Part shown: positions 21,580 to 34,036 of the stretch, one piece after another
Position numbering within the stretch: the first letter of the stretch is position 1
How the letters are laid out: each line of letters starts with the position of its first letter
Assembly (NCBI RefSeq): GCF_000471905.2
Contig: NW_006499751.1
Coordinates: 2,768,084-2,832,083, forward strand
DNA: 64,000 bases
Direction of reading: 5' to 3'
Origin: Amborella trichopoda
Taxonomy: Eukaryota; Streptophyta; Magnoliopsida; Amborellales; Amborellaceae
The notes under the pieces: model-generated
Told to the model about the DNA's origin: nothing
Database searches by the model: none
What the model saw: the letters and a program-made list of their open reading frames with translations, nothing else
Translations under genes and position numbers: made by a program

Positions 21580-23285
21580 ATGAGTGCTTCACCTTTCAAG
21601 CCATAATGAAGGAGAAAGTATAAGAGAGGCACTTCACTGCCGCTATCCCAGATGATCATGCCAGACTGCTATCACCAGAGGTCATTCAAACATAGACCTC
21701 CTCTGGGAATGCACAGCTTGAGCCTTTTGATTCAGACAAACCTTCAACTTCCCAACCATGGCAAGTCTATCGAGGACGAAATAGAAACATGTCCACAAGA
21801 AAGGAAGCGGTTCACCAAGCGAAGCCAGCTCCCAAGCTGTGTGAGCCCGATCAGCCTATCCCTCTGCATGAAAAAGGTAAAAGGAGACAAGCACCAAGGG
21901 CCGTTTATCAAAAGAAGAAAACCCCTCAGCCCCAGACCATGACAGAGTTTCTTAAGCCCCTTCCTCCATTACCAATTATGTGGAATTTCTTCCCCAAGTC
22001 AAGCGCTCACTGATTAAGACTCGCAGTCTAGTCGAGCACAAATTTGTGAGCCTTCCTCTCCTTAGGTTCCCAAAACATCTATTAAGGGTGGTGATGACAT
22101 TAAAAGCACCCCCCAATGGTCCAAGCAGGGTGAAGACCTAAAATATCCCCTGCACACGTCCAATTCCGGCGATGACGCTAAAAGCTACTCGGATCAGTCC
22201 CATATGAGTGATGACCTTAAAATCTCTCTCCCTCCTCCTGTTCCTAACTTTTCTAACTCCTCATCCTCTTCTGCTAACACATCTTCTGCAAGTACAACAC
22301 GTGAATGCCTAGATTTTGAAGCTCTTGATGAATGGCTAAAAAGTTTTAACACTAGCAGATGACATCGGAGGCAGTTGAAAAAGATATTGGCCCAAGCAGC
22401 TGGCTTCTTGACAGATGTTGATGCTTTAGCATCCAGAGCCAATGCAAAGCCTCCTCCCACCATCGAGAAGCTTCCTAAGCAACGTAAGAATCCCAAGCCC
22501 AAGAGACCCCAATTGCCTCCTAAGCCCGAGTTCGAGCAGCGACTAAAAGAGTCGAGAGGACAGAGCTCCCATTCTCACAAAGCCTCCCACACGGTGCAGA
22601 TCTTTGGAGCAGCAACCAACGCTAACCTAAGCGGTCTAAGGTCAGGCAAGAAGTTGCAGTTGCTCGTCCAAAAGCCTCGACAACCCAGACTCCTGAAGTA
22701 TTCTGGTCCACCACTTCTCCCATTCCCTTATATTCAAATCAATCTACCACCACTGGTTTTGTACACCAATCCACTTCCAAGCCCTCAATCTCCATCTAGC
22801 CAGTCCATACATGGCTTGGTTCCACCATTTGGCCAGTTGGCACCAAATCTGGTGGCACAACCGTCACCATCCCAAATCTCACAACCTCTTCAAACCAACA
22901 CCCGGTTGCACATCAAGGTCAACCGGTAGCCCAAAACAATCCTCCACTACCTAAACTTGCCTCTCAAACTTCCATACCACCCAGACCTGTGGCGGGTCGA
23001 GAAGATAAAAAATTGACGTTGACAAAGACAAGCATGATGTGGCGGTTGTCTCTGTGATCGTTGAGACACAGAACCCTCCCATCACATTTTTTGAGCCCTG
23101 CTCTTCCCAGTTGACCCAGGTGCCTCACAATTCTCCTTGTACACTCCCTCTCCTTGAAACTGACCTCTCCTCGATCAAGCAAGAAGCTGATGTGGTTATT
23201 ATGTATCATATCATCAAATCCTAATTCAAGGAGGGGATGTCAAGAGCATGGGTACCCGCATTTAAGGTTAAATAAGAACCCTCAG
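21580..23285 (+). pseudogene. gag-pol linker and presumed protease region, degraded
   Basis: The part from 21789 to 22390 matches the linker frame of the minus element at 3492-2939. The next 184-codon frame (22375-22929) is rich in proline, glutamine and serine. An aspartic protease should lie before RT, but I could not find a D-T/S-G signature, so it is lost or too decayed to see. Many stops are present between 22010 and 22370. Confidence 0.5.
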
Positions 23286-26200
23286 GATCACTAACTGAGG
23301 AGGAGGTAGAAATCCAAGAAGCCCCCGAAGAATGGGAGGAAGGTGGGCAAGCCACGACCGATGATCTCGAGGAGATAAAACTGGGAGATGAAGCTGATCA
23401 CAGGCCAACTTTCATTTCGGCCAACATGTCACCGAAAGAGAAATAAAGTTATGCTGCTTTCCTGCATGCAAACCAAGATGTCTTTGCCTGACATTACCAC
23501 GAGATGCCATGTCTCGATGTGCAACGACTTGGCATCGATCCATCTTTCAAGCCCATAAAACAGAAGTCAAGAAGATTTTAGCCCGACTTCGAATGCAGAT
23601 CAATGCCGAAGTAAATAAACTCAAGGAAGCAGGCTTTATTCGGGAAGTCAAATACCTGAAATGGCTCACTAATGTTGTTCTAGTGAAAAAGAAGAATGGG
23701 CAAATCAGGGTTTGCATTGACTTCCGTGACTTGAACGTTGCTTGTCCAAAAGATGACTTTCCGTTGCCATTCACAGAAATTCTTATCAACTCTACAGCCC
23801 ATTGCCAAATCTTCTCTTTCATGGATGGATACACAAGGTATAATGAGATAAGGATGGCGCAAGAGGACGAGGAGGCCACTGCCTTCCTGACTCCTAAAGA
23901 GGTCTTCTGTTACACGATGATGCCATTTGGATTAAAAAATGCTGGAGCCACGTATTAGCCAGTAATGACCCTTATTTTTAAAGATATGTTGCACAAGGAA
24001 GTGAAATGTTATGTCGATGACTTGGTGGTAAAATCTAAGAGCAAGGAAGTTCACATGCGTGACCTTGAACGAGTGTTCGAGCGGTTTTTCCAACACCAAC
24101 TCAAGATGAACCCCTTGCAGTGCGCCTTCGGTGTACGTTTAGGAAAATTCTTGATTTTCGTTGTCAGGTATCGAGGGTTAGAAATCGAACCTGTCAAGAT
24201 CAAGGCAATCAGAGAAATGCCACTACCAGCAACACTTCGAGAGCTCCAATCTCTACAAGGCTAGCTTGCCTATATTCAAAGATTCATCTCCAATCACTCG
24301 GGTCGTACTAAGCCTCTTACACACCTGTTGAAGAAAGATTCTCCTTTCATATGGGATGGGGGATGTCAGGCAGCTCTGAAAGACATCAAAGAATATTTGC
24401 TAAGCCCTCCGATACTCTCTATGCCAGTGTTGGGGAGGCCTCTCATTTTGTATATGACCGCTCTCGACGAGTCGCTTGGTGCACTCTTAGCACAAAACAA
24501 TGAGGTGGGGAAAGAAACTGCTTTGTACTACCTCAGTCGCAGCATGCAAGGAGCTGAGAAGAACTACCCACCAATCGAGAAGATGTGCCTGGATTTGATC
24601 TTCGCGGTCAAGAAGTTCGCCATTATTTGCTTGGCCATGAAGTCCAACTCATCTCAAGAGTTGATCGCATCAAGTTCTTCATGATGCGCCCCTGCCTGTC
24701 AAGGCGTTTGGCAAAATGGTCATTGTTACTGATGGAATTCAACATCACGTATGTACCACATAAAGCAATCAAAGGCCAAGCCTTAGCTGATTTCCTAGCC
24801 GCATACCCCCTACCAGTAGAATCCCCCGTGTCAAGTGATCTCCCTGAAGAAAAGGTGTTTTGTGTCGAGCAACCTTATGATTGGAAGATGTATTTTGATG
24901 GGGCCTTCCAATCTGAACAAGGTGGTGCTGGCGTGGTGTTTTTGAATCCTCAAGATGGCATTATCCACTTATCCTTCTCTCTCACAGAGACAGACTCGCG
25001 CAATGAGACCGAATATCAAGTGCTCATAATTGGGCTTGAGATTGCCCTAGACATGAACTTGGAGGGGCTTGCCATTTTTTGTGATTCTGAGTTAGCAATA
25101 CGACAACTTAAAGGAATATACGATGTGAGAAAGAATAGCCTCAAGCCCTATCATGACACTGCTAAAATTTGATGGCAAATCTCGAAGATCTTTCCACCAT
25201 CTAAGTCTCACCAAAGGAACCCATTCCCATATGGGTAGCAGAATGGAGACACATCCAGCAGGTCAAAGAATTAGATGGGGACGATGAGAGGATTCTCTTC
25301 CCAGAATGTCCTCCTTATCTGTTCAGGGCACTCCTTGCTGCTAAGGATGCTCTCGAAGTGGCAGATCGGGCTAAGAAACAAGAGGAAGAAACCTTTGATC
25401 TGATATGCACCGAGATTGAGCAGGTTGAGGATTGGAGGGAACCCATAATCCACTTCATTAAACATGATCGGCAATTGGACGATCGTATTGAGTGCAACAA
25501 CGTATGAAGAATGTCCACTAAATACACTCTTCTTGAAAGCGACGCTCTCTTCCGATGTTCCTTTGATGGAATCCTTCTCATATGTGTCGGCTCAAAGGGG
25601 ACAGAACGCGAACTATAAGAAGTGCATGATGGGATCTGCGGACTCCACCAGTTAGGACCCAAACTCTACGAGCAGATACGTAAGCTGGGGTACTACTGGC
25701 CATCAATGGTCGCAGACTCGATGGCATACGCTAAGAGATGCCCAGTGTGTCAAATGTACTCGAATCTCATTCACCAGCCACCGAAACCTCTGCATCCTAT
25801 GGTAATGTTATGGCATTTCTCACATTGGGGCATGGATCAGCATTGGGCCACACCTTCATCTTGGCCGCCACGGATTACTTCTCCAAATGGGCCGAGGCAA
25901 TTCCCCTCAAGCCCCTGGACAGCAGTTGCCAACTTTGTACGACATCACATCATTTACCGATTCGGTGTGCCAGACCGTATCACATCAGAAAATGGCCCTT
26001 AATTCAGAAGCTAGCATATAGATAGCTTGGTTAACCAATTTTGTTGCTGGTGGAAGTACTCCACTATATAACTCCCTCAGGCAAATGGATTGACCAAAGC
26101 TTTCAACAAGACTCTTTGCAGTGTTCTGAGGAAGTCAGTGTCAAGCACAAAGAAAAATTGGCACGAGAAGGTTCCCGAGTCCTTGTGGGCTTATCATACC

Positions 26201-26660
26201 ACCACCCAAAGTGCTACTGACTCTACTCCCTATTCATTGGTCTATGGGATTGAAGCGATGCTACCCCTCGTGATTCAACTTCCTTCGCTGCGTATTGTCG
26301 TATATCAGAAGATGACCGAAGATGAACAAGTTAAGCTTCACTACCAAGAGCTAGACTCTCTAGATGAGAAGAGACTCGGGGCCCAACAGAGCCTCGAACT
26401 CCATCGAGGGAGGATGAAGAGGGTTTTTGACAAGTCAGTCAAAGTCCATTCATTCACTCATGGTGATTTAATCCTAGTAGTAAAATGACCAATCGTTATG
26501 CATGAGAGACGCAAGGGGAAGTTCAAGCCACTTTCGTGATCAAGAAAGCCTCGCCGAATAGAGGTTATGTACTGGCTAATCCTGACGGGAAGGAAGCAAT
26601 GCCTCCTATCAACGGACGCTACCTGAAGAAGTACTACCCGTGACTTATAAAACACACCAT
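23286..26660 (+). pseudogene. pol remnant: RT, RNase H, second RNase H, integrase
   Basis: RT spans about 23430-24260: EAGFIREVKYLKWLTNVVLV, CIDFRDLNVACPKDDFPLP, SFMDGYTRYNEIRMA, then YVDD encoded at 24010-24021. A TAG at 23956 replaces a Gln codon and another TAG lies at 24262. RNase H follows at 24330-24650 (FIWDGGCQAALKDIKEYL; LYYLSRSMQGAEKNYPPIEK), with a frameshift near 24640. A second, archaeal-type RNase H is at about 24880-25170 (MYFDGAFQSEQGGAGVVF; NETEYQVLIIGLEIAL; FCDSELAIRQLKG), the Tat-lineage hallmark. Integrase has the H-H-C-C zinc site (HDGICGLH ... CPVC, 25624-25760), a core split between frames with ITSENGP where ITDNG is expected, and 'ESLWAYHTTTQSATDSTPYSLVYG' at about 26180-26250, given here in two overlapping words: ESLWAYHTT and TPYSLVYG. 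The copy cannot encode an active pol. Confidence 0.85.
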
Positions 26661-28149
26661 CTCTACGGTCTAGGAGGCGTGACCTTAAAAATGCCTCCTT
26701 GAAAAAGGAGGGCATAGTAGAAACCAAAAAGGGCACCATGCCCAAAAATGTCCAAAAGAAATGAGGGGCATGGTAGTGTCATCCGCTATCATGAGTAAAA
26801 AACGTCAAAAGACAGACATGGTGAAAACTTGAAAGGGCATCATGGGTAAAAAAGTCAACAGAAGCAAGAATACAAAAAAAAAAGAAAGAGAGGAGACCAG
26901 GTCTATGATGGAAAGAAACTGGCCTATGATGAAGAGCATTCCCTGATCACAGTATATAGCCCTCCACAGGACAATCGAGAGTTCACAATTATGCTTGAGG
27001 ACTTGACTTCCAACATACTTTATGATCCAGATTGGACCTCCCTTGACCGACCTGGCTCCCATAAAAAGGCTAACCTTGGGCAGGTTTTTTTTTCTTTAGA
27101 CCTCTGCATTCTGCAAGGCCTTTAAGCCGTCGAACGTGTTTCTTAAACATGCACCACCATGCACATAGCCCCCTAGCACATGCATCATTGCACATGCAAC
27201 CCGCCTTGTGTACCCATCACTGTGCGCCGACACTACCTTTCACATCTTCACTGTCGTGTGTGCTCACTATTGTGCGCGTGCTTCCTGTCGTGTGTACACC
27301 ATCGAGCGTGCACGTATGATGCCTCAAATTTTGTGCACGATGCCTCCTTGATGGGCTACCCTTTGCTTTTCGTGCACTACAATTGCATGCACAACAACTC
27401 ACTGCATGGGTATACAAGGCCCTTCAATTGCCCCGTGACCCCTTGACTGCCCGATGACCCTTCGGCTCCCCTATGAGCTACCTAGTCAGAAAACCACCAA
27501 CGTATGTCTACCCACCAGAAAACCACTAGCAGTACCAGAAGGACCTCTGCAACTCACCAGAAACCCCCAGGCTTCCCATGAGACTCACGCTGTTGCCGAA
27601 AAATCCTTGCGATTCCCATGAAAACCGCCAAAGTTGATGCAAACTTCCCGCCTTCACTGCACTCAATGTCAGCGGCCACCGGAAAACCCTGCTGCTTGCC
27701 GAGAAAACACTTGAGCCCTCTAATTCTCTCCCTGCCACTGCTGCCGACAGGCCCTGGCACGAAAAAAGGCCCTGCCGCCCTTTTCTCCCTTCCCGGCAAA
27801 CACTCTTCTCACTACTCTACCTTCCCTTTCCCCTTTCCGGTGCATTTCTCTCACCGAAAAACGCTCACTGCTGGACCTTCTTCCTTTTTCTTATGTGTTC
27901 CTATCGCCAAAAAATATCCATTGCCGAGTCCTTTTTTCTCTACTCACCGGAGTTCACTCTCTCTCGATGCCAAAACCTTCGGTTGTTTTTCATCAAGGTA
28001 AAAAGGTATAAAGAGGTTTAAACCCCTTTTATACCCAGGGGTTCCCAAAACTGCCCCTCGCAAAGAAAAAATGACACCCAAGTCTGAAAGTCCAAATGAT
28101 GATGGGATAGACTGGGTCGGGCTTGATCTGAGCATGAACCCAAACTAAG

Positions 28150-28500
28150 ACGTATTGCCAAGTGCACTCTCTACTGTCGTGTGCCTCTCACTGCTGTGCA
28201 TGTTTGCACACAGTGCACTCTCCTCTGTCACGCTCCTCTTGTTGCCATGCGCGTTTTGATGTCGAGCACTTCTCACTGTCGTGCACATTCACATGTCGCG
28301 CACTCTCCACTATTGCACGCTTCTCACTGCCATGCGCATACGCATGCCATGCACTCTCCACTGTTGTGCGCTTCTCATTGCCGTGCACATTTGCATGCCA
28401 CGCACTCTCCATTGCTGTGTGCTTCTCACTGCTGTGCACTTTTTGATGCCGCGCACTTTTCACCGCCACACCCCTCTTATTGCTAAGTGCACCTCTTGCT
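28150..28500 (+). repeat. About six units of a 52-bp tandem repeat
   Basis: The unit is about actgccgtgcacatttgcat, then gccacgcactctccattgct, then gtgtgcttctc. Units vary by several bases. It is rich in gtgcac and gcatgc words, which are self-complementary. It lies in the 3' non-coding part of the Tat element. Confidence 0.65.
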
Positions 28501-28941
28501 ATCGAGCACTATCGCTGCCATGCGTACTTCATTGTAGTATGCACCTGAACGATCTCTGCTAATGCAGCCGCCAAGCAGACCGTCTATGTCCTGCCGTGCG
28601 CAACCTTCTGTCGCTGCACCCATGCCTCACTTTCATGTATGCATTCCCTAACCGGCCAGTTCCTGTGAGCACCAACAGGTTCGGCCCTCATTACCTTTCC
28701 ATCACCAGCAGAGAACCACCTTTGGTTCTTAATTCCCCAGTGAGTCCATTTTCGCCTACCATCCCTCACTGGGCCACTTTCACCACCTAAACCCACTGCC
28801 CATAAATAGACTCGGCCATTTTATCCTTAGTGAGTCTGACCACCATCCACAAGCCCACTCCCCATGGATCCTCATCCACTTCACATCTCCCAGTGAGTCC
28901 ACCCCTCATTGGCGACCCACATACATGGCAACTCATACACT

Positions 28942-29422
28942 GTCCAGCTGTATGACCTTAAACTATAGTTCACATCCTGGCCGCATGACGCTAAACTACT
29001 TTGTCCAACGGTCCAGTTGTATGACCATAAACTATAGTGCACGTCCTTCTCGCATGACGCTAAAGTGCTTTCTGCAATGGTCCAGCTGTATGACTTTAAA
29101 GTATAGTACACGTTCTGACCACATGATGCTAAACTTCTTTGTGCAACCATCCAACTGCACAACCTTAAACTATAGTGCACGTTCTGGCTGCATGACGCTA
29201 AAATGCTTTGTGCAACGGTCCAATTGTATTACCCTAAACTATAGTGCACTCCTGGCCGCATGACATTAAAATGCTTTGCAGAATGGTCAAGTTTCATGAC
29301 CCTAAACTGCAGCACACATCCTGGCCACATGATGATAAACTGCTTTGCACAATGGTCTAGTTGCATGACCTTAAACTATAACATTCATTCTGAGCTCATG
29401 ACACTAAATGGCTTTGCCCAGG
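28942..29422 (+). repeat. 69-bp tandem repeat, seven copies
   Basis: The unit begins gtccagctgtatgacctta, continues aactatagtgcacgttctgg and ends with a gcatgacgctaaa ... ctttgtgcaacg block. Six of seven units are 68-69 bp. A stray eighth copy lies at about 29710-29780. Substitutions are spread evenly, so the array looks old. Confidence 0.85.
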
Positions 29423-30393
29423 TCCTGGTGGCATGACCTTAATATTCCTTCACACACGTATGCCCCCGCATTGCACACATACCTTTTTCATGACGGCCTC
29501 TACACACCATCTTCATTTACCCATGCTCACGAAATGCTGATCCATTCCATCATCCATACTCACCATCAGTTAGTGGGTCACCCATTATCCACCTTCCATT
29601 CAAACACCATCCATCATCCATAGATAGTCTTGTGCCATCTTCACCAAATGAGTCAATCCACCACCATACTCATTCCATGGCCTCCACAGACCATCATTCA
29701 CTACCACAAAGGTCCAGCTATATGACCTTAAACTATAGTACACGTTTTGACCACATGATGTCAAACTGCTTTGCCCTAGTCCTAGAGGCAGGACCTTAAA
29801 CACGCCCCCACAAAAAAACAGGCACGGTGTAAACCTGAAAAGGCATGAGTAAAAATGACGGATGGGCATGGTCACGAAGCTATGAGTAAAAGCGTTCCGT
29901 AAATAAAAACCAAGCATGGTGAAAACCCGAAATGGGCACGGTGAGCAAAAAATAAGAAACAAAAGGCAGACATGGCCACCAGGCCATGGGAAAAAGAGCC
30001 TAATAGAAAGGAAGTTGGTGAAACCGTCTTTACAACACCACTTCCCCCAGTCCAAGTGAAAACCCACAAAGGGCACTCGGACCAATAAAAGCAGGTTGAT
30101 GCAGCATTCATCTTCACAGGCAGCTTCAGTTAGCATTTCAAGAAAAAAATTCTCGAAAGCAGAAACCCTGTTATCGGGACCCAAAAACAGGATCATTCAC
30201 GAGGTAAAAAATTGTCAAACCAGGTCAATACCTGCCCACAGCAACCAGGGTAGAGCCTTTTCAACGCCACCTCGACAAAACCCCTCCCTGACCGAACTAG
30301 ACAATCAGGCAAGCTAACAAAAAACCCCAGACTAGACTCGACAAGATTGGACCCCAGAGGTACCCTACTTGTCGAAGCAAACATGACATAGCA

Positions 30394-30757
30394 GCAAACA
30401 ATGCCACCAAGATGTCCAATAGGGTGTAGCCTTTAAAATCATCCCTCACATGCAAGAAACTGTCATACCAGGTGCCCTACAGACCTGGTGTGGCTGCCAA
30501 CAATAATGCCGCCAAGATGTCCAACAGGGTGTAGACTTTAAAATCATCCCTCACAGGTAAGAACTGTCATATCAGATATCCTACAAACCTGGTTTGGCTG
30601 CCAACAATGCCACCAAGATGTCCAATAGGGTGTAGACTTTAAAATCATCCCTCATAAGCAAAAAACTGTCATACCAGACATCCTGCAAAACCTGGTGTGG
30701 CTTCCAACAATGCCACCAAAACATCCAACAGGGGTAGACGTTAAAATCATCCCTCAA
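30394..30757 (+). repeat. 103-bp tandem repeat, four copies (last partial)
   Basis: Copies start near 30394, 30498, 30601 and 30704. Each begins caacaatgccaccaagatgt, then ccaatagggtgtag and tttaaaatcatccctcac, and ends with acctggtgtggctgc. It lies just upstream of the 3' LTR. Confidence 0.85.
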
Positions 30758-30961
30758 TGTCTCTTCTCCCCCTAAAAAGCCTCTATGTCTTAGCACCTTG
30801 GTCACCCCTACGAGAAGCAGCTTCGCACAACTACCCCTTCGGCGGACATGTTGATCCAGTGATCAAGAATTTTCTTTTTTTTTTAAGGCCGAAGGACCAA
30901 TTTTGATTCTGAATGTTACCCTTCTCACTTCTCTCGAAGGATAGCATTCGACGGGGCAAGT

Positions 30962-33029
30962 TGTTTAGTGGTATTTTTTAATATTTGTATCCCCATTGTG
31001 AATAAAGAGAAAAGCAATATGTGACCTAGAGCCACAGGTACCAAAGTTCCTGTGGACTTTGGAAGTCGTAGGATAATAAGCCCTGATCTAAAAGTGAAAT
31101 TTCCAACAGTCTCATAATGACCCAAGACAGTCCAAGAATGTTGATAAAGATCTCCTAAAAACACCTGTCAAGTTTCGTCATAATCCAACAAGTTTAAGAC
31201 AGTGCAGACGCAGAAATAGATTCGAGAAAATCAGCCTCTATCACCCTGAAATGGACCTTATAACTACAACCCTATCATCGGAGTGTCAGAAGATCGTGGG
31301 ACCACCACCATTGGATCTGGAACTTTCGAAAACCCCTAGGGAGCAAGTTCTGACTTGATCAGACGTTTCTGAACTAAGTTGTGACCAAATTTCCTAAAAT
31401 GGGTAGGTCACACGCTATTACCGTGCACCCTCAATGAACCAGTTTCCATTAACGGAAACTGTGTTCATGGGTTTTGGGGCCAAATTTGAAAGGTTGTATC
31501 TCGTTCATCCCAAGCTGGATCAAGCTCAAATTTTACATGTGTGTTCGTCTCGTCGACCCGAGCATTTTGATATGTGGCACAACCCATGTCGCGACTCGAG
31601 CCTGGAGAAAAACAAGAGAGAAGATCACAATTCAAGGCAAGGTTGCAGGTTTTCTAGCAAGAGCCCACCTCGATCGAGCGGCCACATCATGATGGTCGCA
31701 TGTTGGATCGACCCGAAATCAGACCCATTACGAGCACAAGGTTCGAGGCTTCATCATAGGCGAACCTTGCACGTGATGGATGGTTAGATTCGACGCACGA
31801 TGAGTACAAAGTTACTGCACATTCCAGCCACCGAAAACCAAATTCCGGCCCAAAGATCAAAAATGGAAAATGGTCGTTCGGGCACCAAATCAAGCCACGT
31901 TCATTGTCAAATGCTCACAACGACTTGCTCGTAGATATTCAGTGAAGAAATCATCGAAGAACATCGAGAAATACGCATAGTCTTTAAACAAACATTGCAC
32001 GTTCCTCGTGATTTTTGCACTTCATGATCGTGGCCCAAAGACCCGATCCGTGGCTCGAAAGTGGTATCAAAACGACCATGTTCCCAAGCCGATCAAGAAA
32101 GATTCATCTTTCAGCCGAACAGAGACTTGAAAGACTCCGAACCAACTCGAGAACATCGCAAGAGTTCTTGGGCACAATAGGGACTCAATTGGAATTTCAT
32201 GGATTGTTGGTGCATGGGCAAAATCATCATTTCCCTATTTCCTTATAATTTCTTTAATTTACTTAATTGTTAAGTTTTAACAATTAGGTCAACTTTTAAG
32301 TGTACACCCACCTTTGGGCCCCACTACTATATAAACAAGTACACAGCTCATGTAAAAAGACTTAAGTTTCATCAATAAAAAATATACTTTTTGCTTGAGA
32401 TTTTGGTCAAGTCTTAGAGGGAGAGAGAGAAGAGAGAAGAATTTTGGTGGTACCGTCAGGCGTAAGGTAAATTTTCCTCTCTTCCTTCTCTCTCTTCTTT
32501 CTTTCTCCTCTTTCTCTCTTCTTCCTCACTCTTCTTTCTATCTTTTCTTTCTCTCTCTAATCTCTCCTCTCTCTTCTTTCTCTCTCTTTCTTCTTTCCTT
32601 TTCTCTCTTTCTTCTTTCCTTTTCTTTCTTCTCTCTTTCCTTTTCTCTCCTTCTTCTTTCCTTTTCTTTCTTTCTTCTTTCTTTTCCTTTCTCTTCTCTT
32701 TCTTTTTCTCTCTATTTCTTTCTCATCTCATGTTCCTCTCAGTCTGCTGCATGTGGGCAGGCCGAGCGTGAAGATCTCTTCTCTCCCTGTTCATTGCGCA
32801 CGACAATGAAAATGCCAGGCGTGTTTTTTTTCTCTCTCTCAGTTTGTTGCGCGCCGCAGTGCATACTACCAAGCATGACGATCTCTTCTCTCCCTGTTCA
32901 CTGCACACGGAAAATGTCGGGCGTGATTTTCTTCTCTCTCAGTCTGTCATGCACGGCAGAGCATACTGTCAAGCGTGATGTTCTCTTCCCTCTCTATTCA
33001 TTGCGCATGGCAGTTCAAATGCCGAGCGC
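30962..33029 (+). mobile_element. 3' LTR of the plus Tat element, truncated (LTR D)
   Basis: It starts TGTTTAGTGGTATTTTTTAA and follows LTR C closely: TATA at 32328, aataaa at 32373-32378, TC tract 32470-32730, then six hairpin units from 32735. It stops at 33029 inside the hairpin array, where the next element begins. The remaining 1.4 kb found in LTR C (17050-18463) is not seen to the right of that element. Confidence 0.8.
32328..32335 (+). promoter_or_regulatory. TATA box of LTR D
   Basis: tatataaa is in the same context as the TATA box of LTR C. An AATAAA follows about 45 bp downstream. Confidence 0.6.
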
Positions 33030-34015
33030 TGTAAAGAACCAATTTTAAATATGGAAAATTCTATGGTTTCCCGGGCCCTTAGGACCACATTGTCCCAATA
33101 AACCCAAATCCATAGTCCACACATTCTACCCTATGACCCAGAACCTTGCAGATACCCTATTTTGACCCAAAATCATGCCAACGCCCTGTTTTACCAAAAC
33201 AATCATTAAAAACGGTAGAAAATCCTTTTTTTGAGAGCTTCATGAAAGGCTGAGGAACACGCCTAAAATTTTCCTTGGGGTTCCGATTTCTTTCCCTTTT
33301 TGAAGATTTTTTCCATATTTGTTTGGGCGACACTAGGCGTGTCACCCAGGAGACACCATTGGTGTCGCCTAGATCCGGATCCCCAAAAAGGGTATTTTTG
33401 GCTGGAGGATCCGTTGGTTATGGAAAGATACCCTTCCCAATAGATCCTTGCCCTTTATAAACCCTTTTTCGTGGCCATTCAAAAAGAGAACTTCGTGCTT
33501 CAAGAGAGAAACAGATTGAAACCTTAATCTGAAAACCCTAACCCTAAGCCTGGAAATCCTTAGATCTCTAGGGTACAACAACCCTAATCGTGAGAAAACC
33601 TGACCATTTTCAGTCATCTTTAGGGCACAACATTTTCAATCAGAGATTGTCTAGTCAACATCTGAATCAGAGAGGGAAAGAGGACACTAGTTTTGATATG
33701 GGTGAGCGCTAGAAGGCTCGAGAGTCCCAAACCATCCGGCTTGATTTGGTATTGTTCTCTTACCCTTTCCTTCTTCTTCTTCTTAATGTTTTATTTAATT
33801 TTGATATGTTTATTGTTTTGAACGCGTGTTTTAATATTTTGGATCATGATGGCTCTACCACAGATCTGAGAGTGGATATGCTCGTTTCTTAGCAGATCTG
33901 GCCTCAGATCTGAATTTGATTTGTCCTATTTTGTCTATCACTATTTTTATCAGTTTAAAGTGTCAAGATCCGAGAGATCTTTGTTGGAAGATTTGTTCGA
34001 TTTTCATCGTAAACA
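33030..34015 (+). mobile_element. 5' LTR of element G
   Basis: It starts TGTAAAGAACCAATTTTAAA and ends CATCGTAAACA, three bases before the primer site. The TATA box is tttataaa at 33454-33461. The U3 carries GGGCGACAC / GTGTCGCC words at 33327-33370 that recur in the leader at 34156-34225. Confidence 0.75.
33454..33461 (+). promoter_or_regulatory. TATA box of element G LTR
   Basis: tttataaa in the context gccctttataaaccc, 425 bp into the LTR and 560 bp before its end. This is a normal plant LTR position. Confidence 0.6.
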
Positions 34016-34018
34016 GTT

Positions 34019-34036
34019 TGGCGCCCACTGTGGGGC
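34019..34036 (+). other. Primer binding site, tRNA-Lys type
   Basis: TGGCGCCCACTGTGGGGC matches the complement of plant tRNA-Lys(CTT) 3' end (TGGCGCCCACCGTGGGGC) at 17 of 18 positions. The one difference is C to T. Confidence 0.8.

Larger units (their letters stand above)
26661..30961 (+). mobile_element. 4.3-kb 3' non-coding region of the plus Tat element
   Basis: No conserved domain is visible after integrase. Purine-rich words (gggcatggtagtg, catgagtaaaaa) at 26700-26870 and 29820-30000 recur in reverse in the minus element at 13860-14060, so this is a family feature. Inside are three tandem arrays (28150-28500, 28942-29422, 30394-30757) and an imperfect hairpin near 28001-28036. The last bases before the LTR (cattcgacggggcaagt, 30945-30961) are the candidate polypurine tract. 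The 127-codon frame at 27618-28001 is proline/serine-rich and unrecognised. Confidence 0.65.
14968..33029 (+). mobile_element. Near-complete Tat/Ogre-like Ty3/gypsy retrotransposon, about 18 kb
   Basis: The order is 5' LTR (14968-18463), primer site, leader, gag, linker, RT, RNase H, second RNase H, integrase, a 4.3-kb non-coding 3' part, and 3' LTR (30962-33029, cut short by another insertion). RT-RNase H-aRNase H-integrase order, the modified zinc knuckle, very long LTRs and the tRNA-Arg primer site point to the Tat lineage, Ogre-like branch. It interrupts the 3' region of the older minus element on its left. Every domain carries stops or frameshifts, so the copy is dead. LTR divergence is visible throughout but was not counted. 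Confidence 0.85.

Noticed and set aside
23286-26660. Endogenous pararetrovirus as source of the RT and RNase H
   Set aside because: LTRs, a primer site, integrase with a zinc site, and a second RNase H place it in Ty3/gypsy, Tat lineage. No movement protein or viral coat domain was seen.
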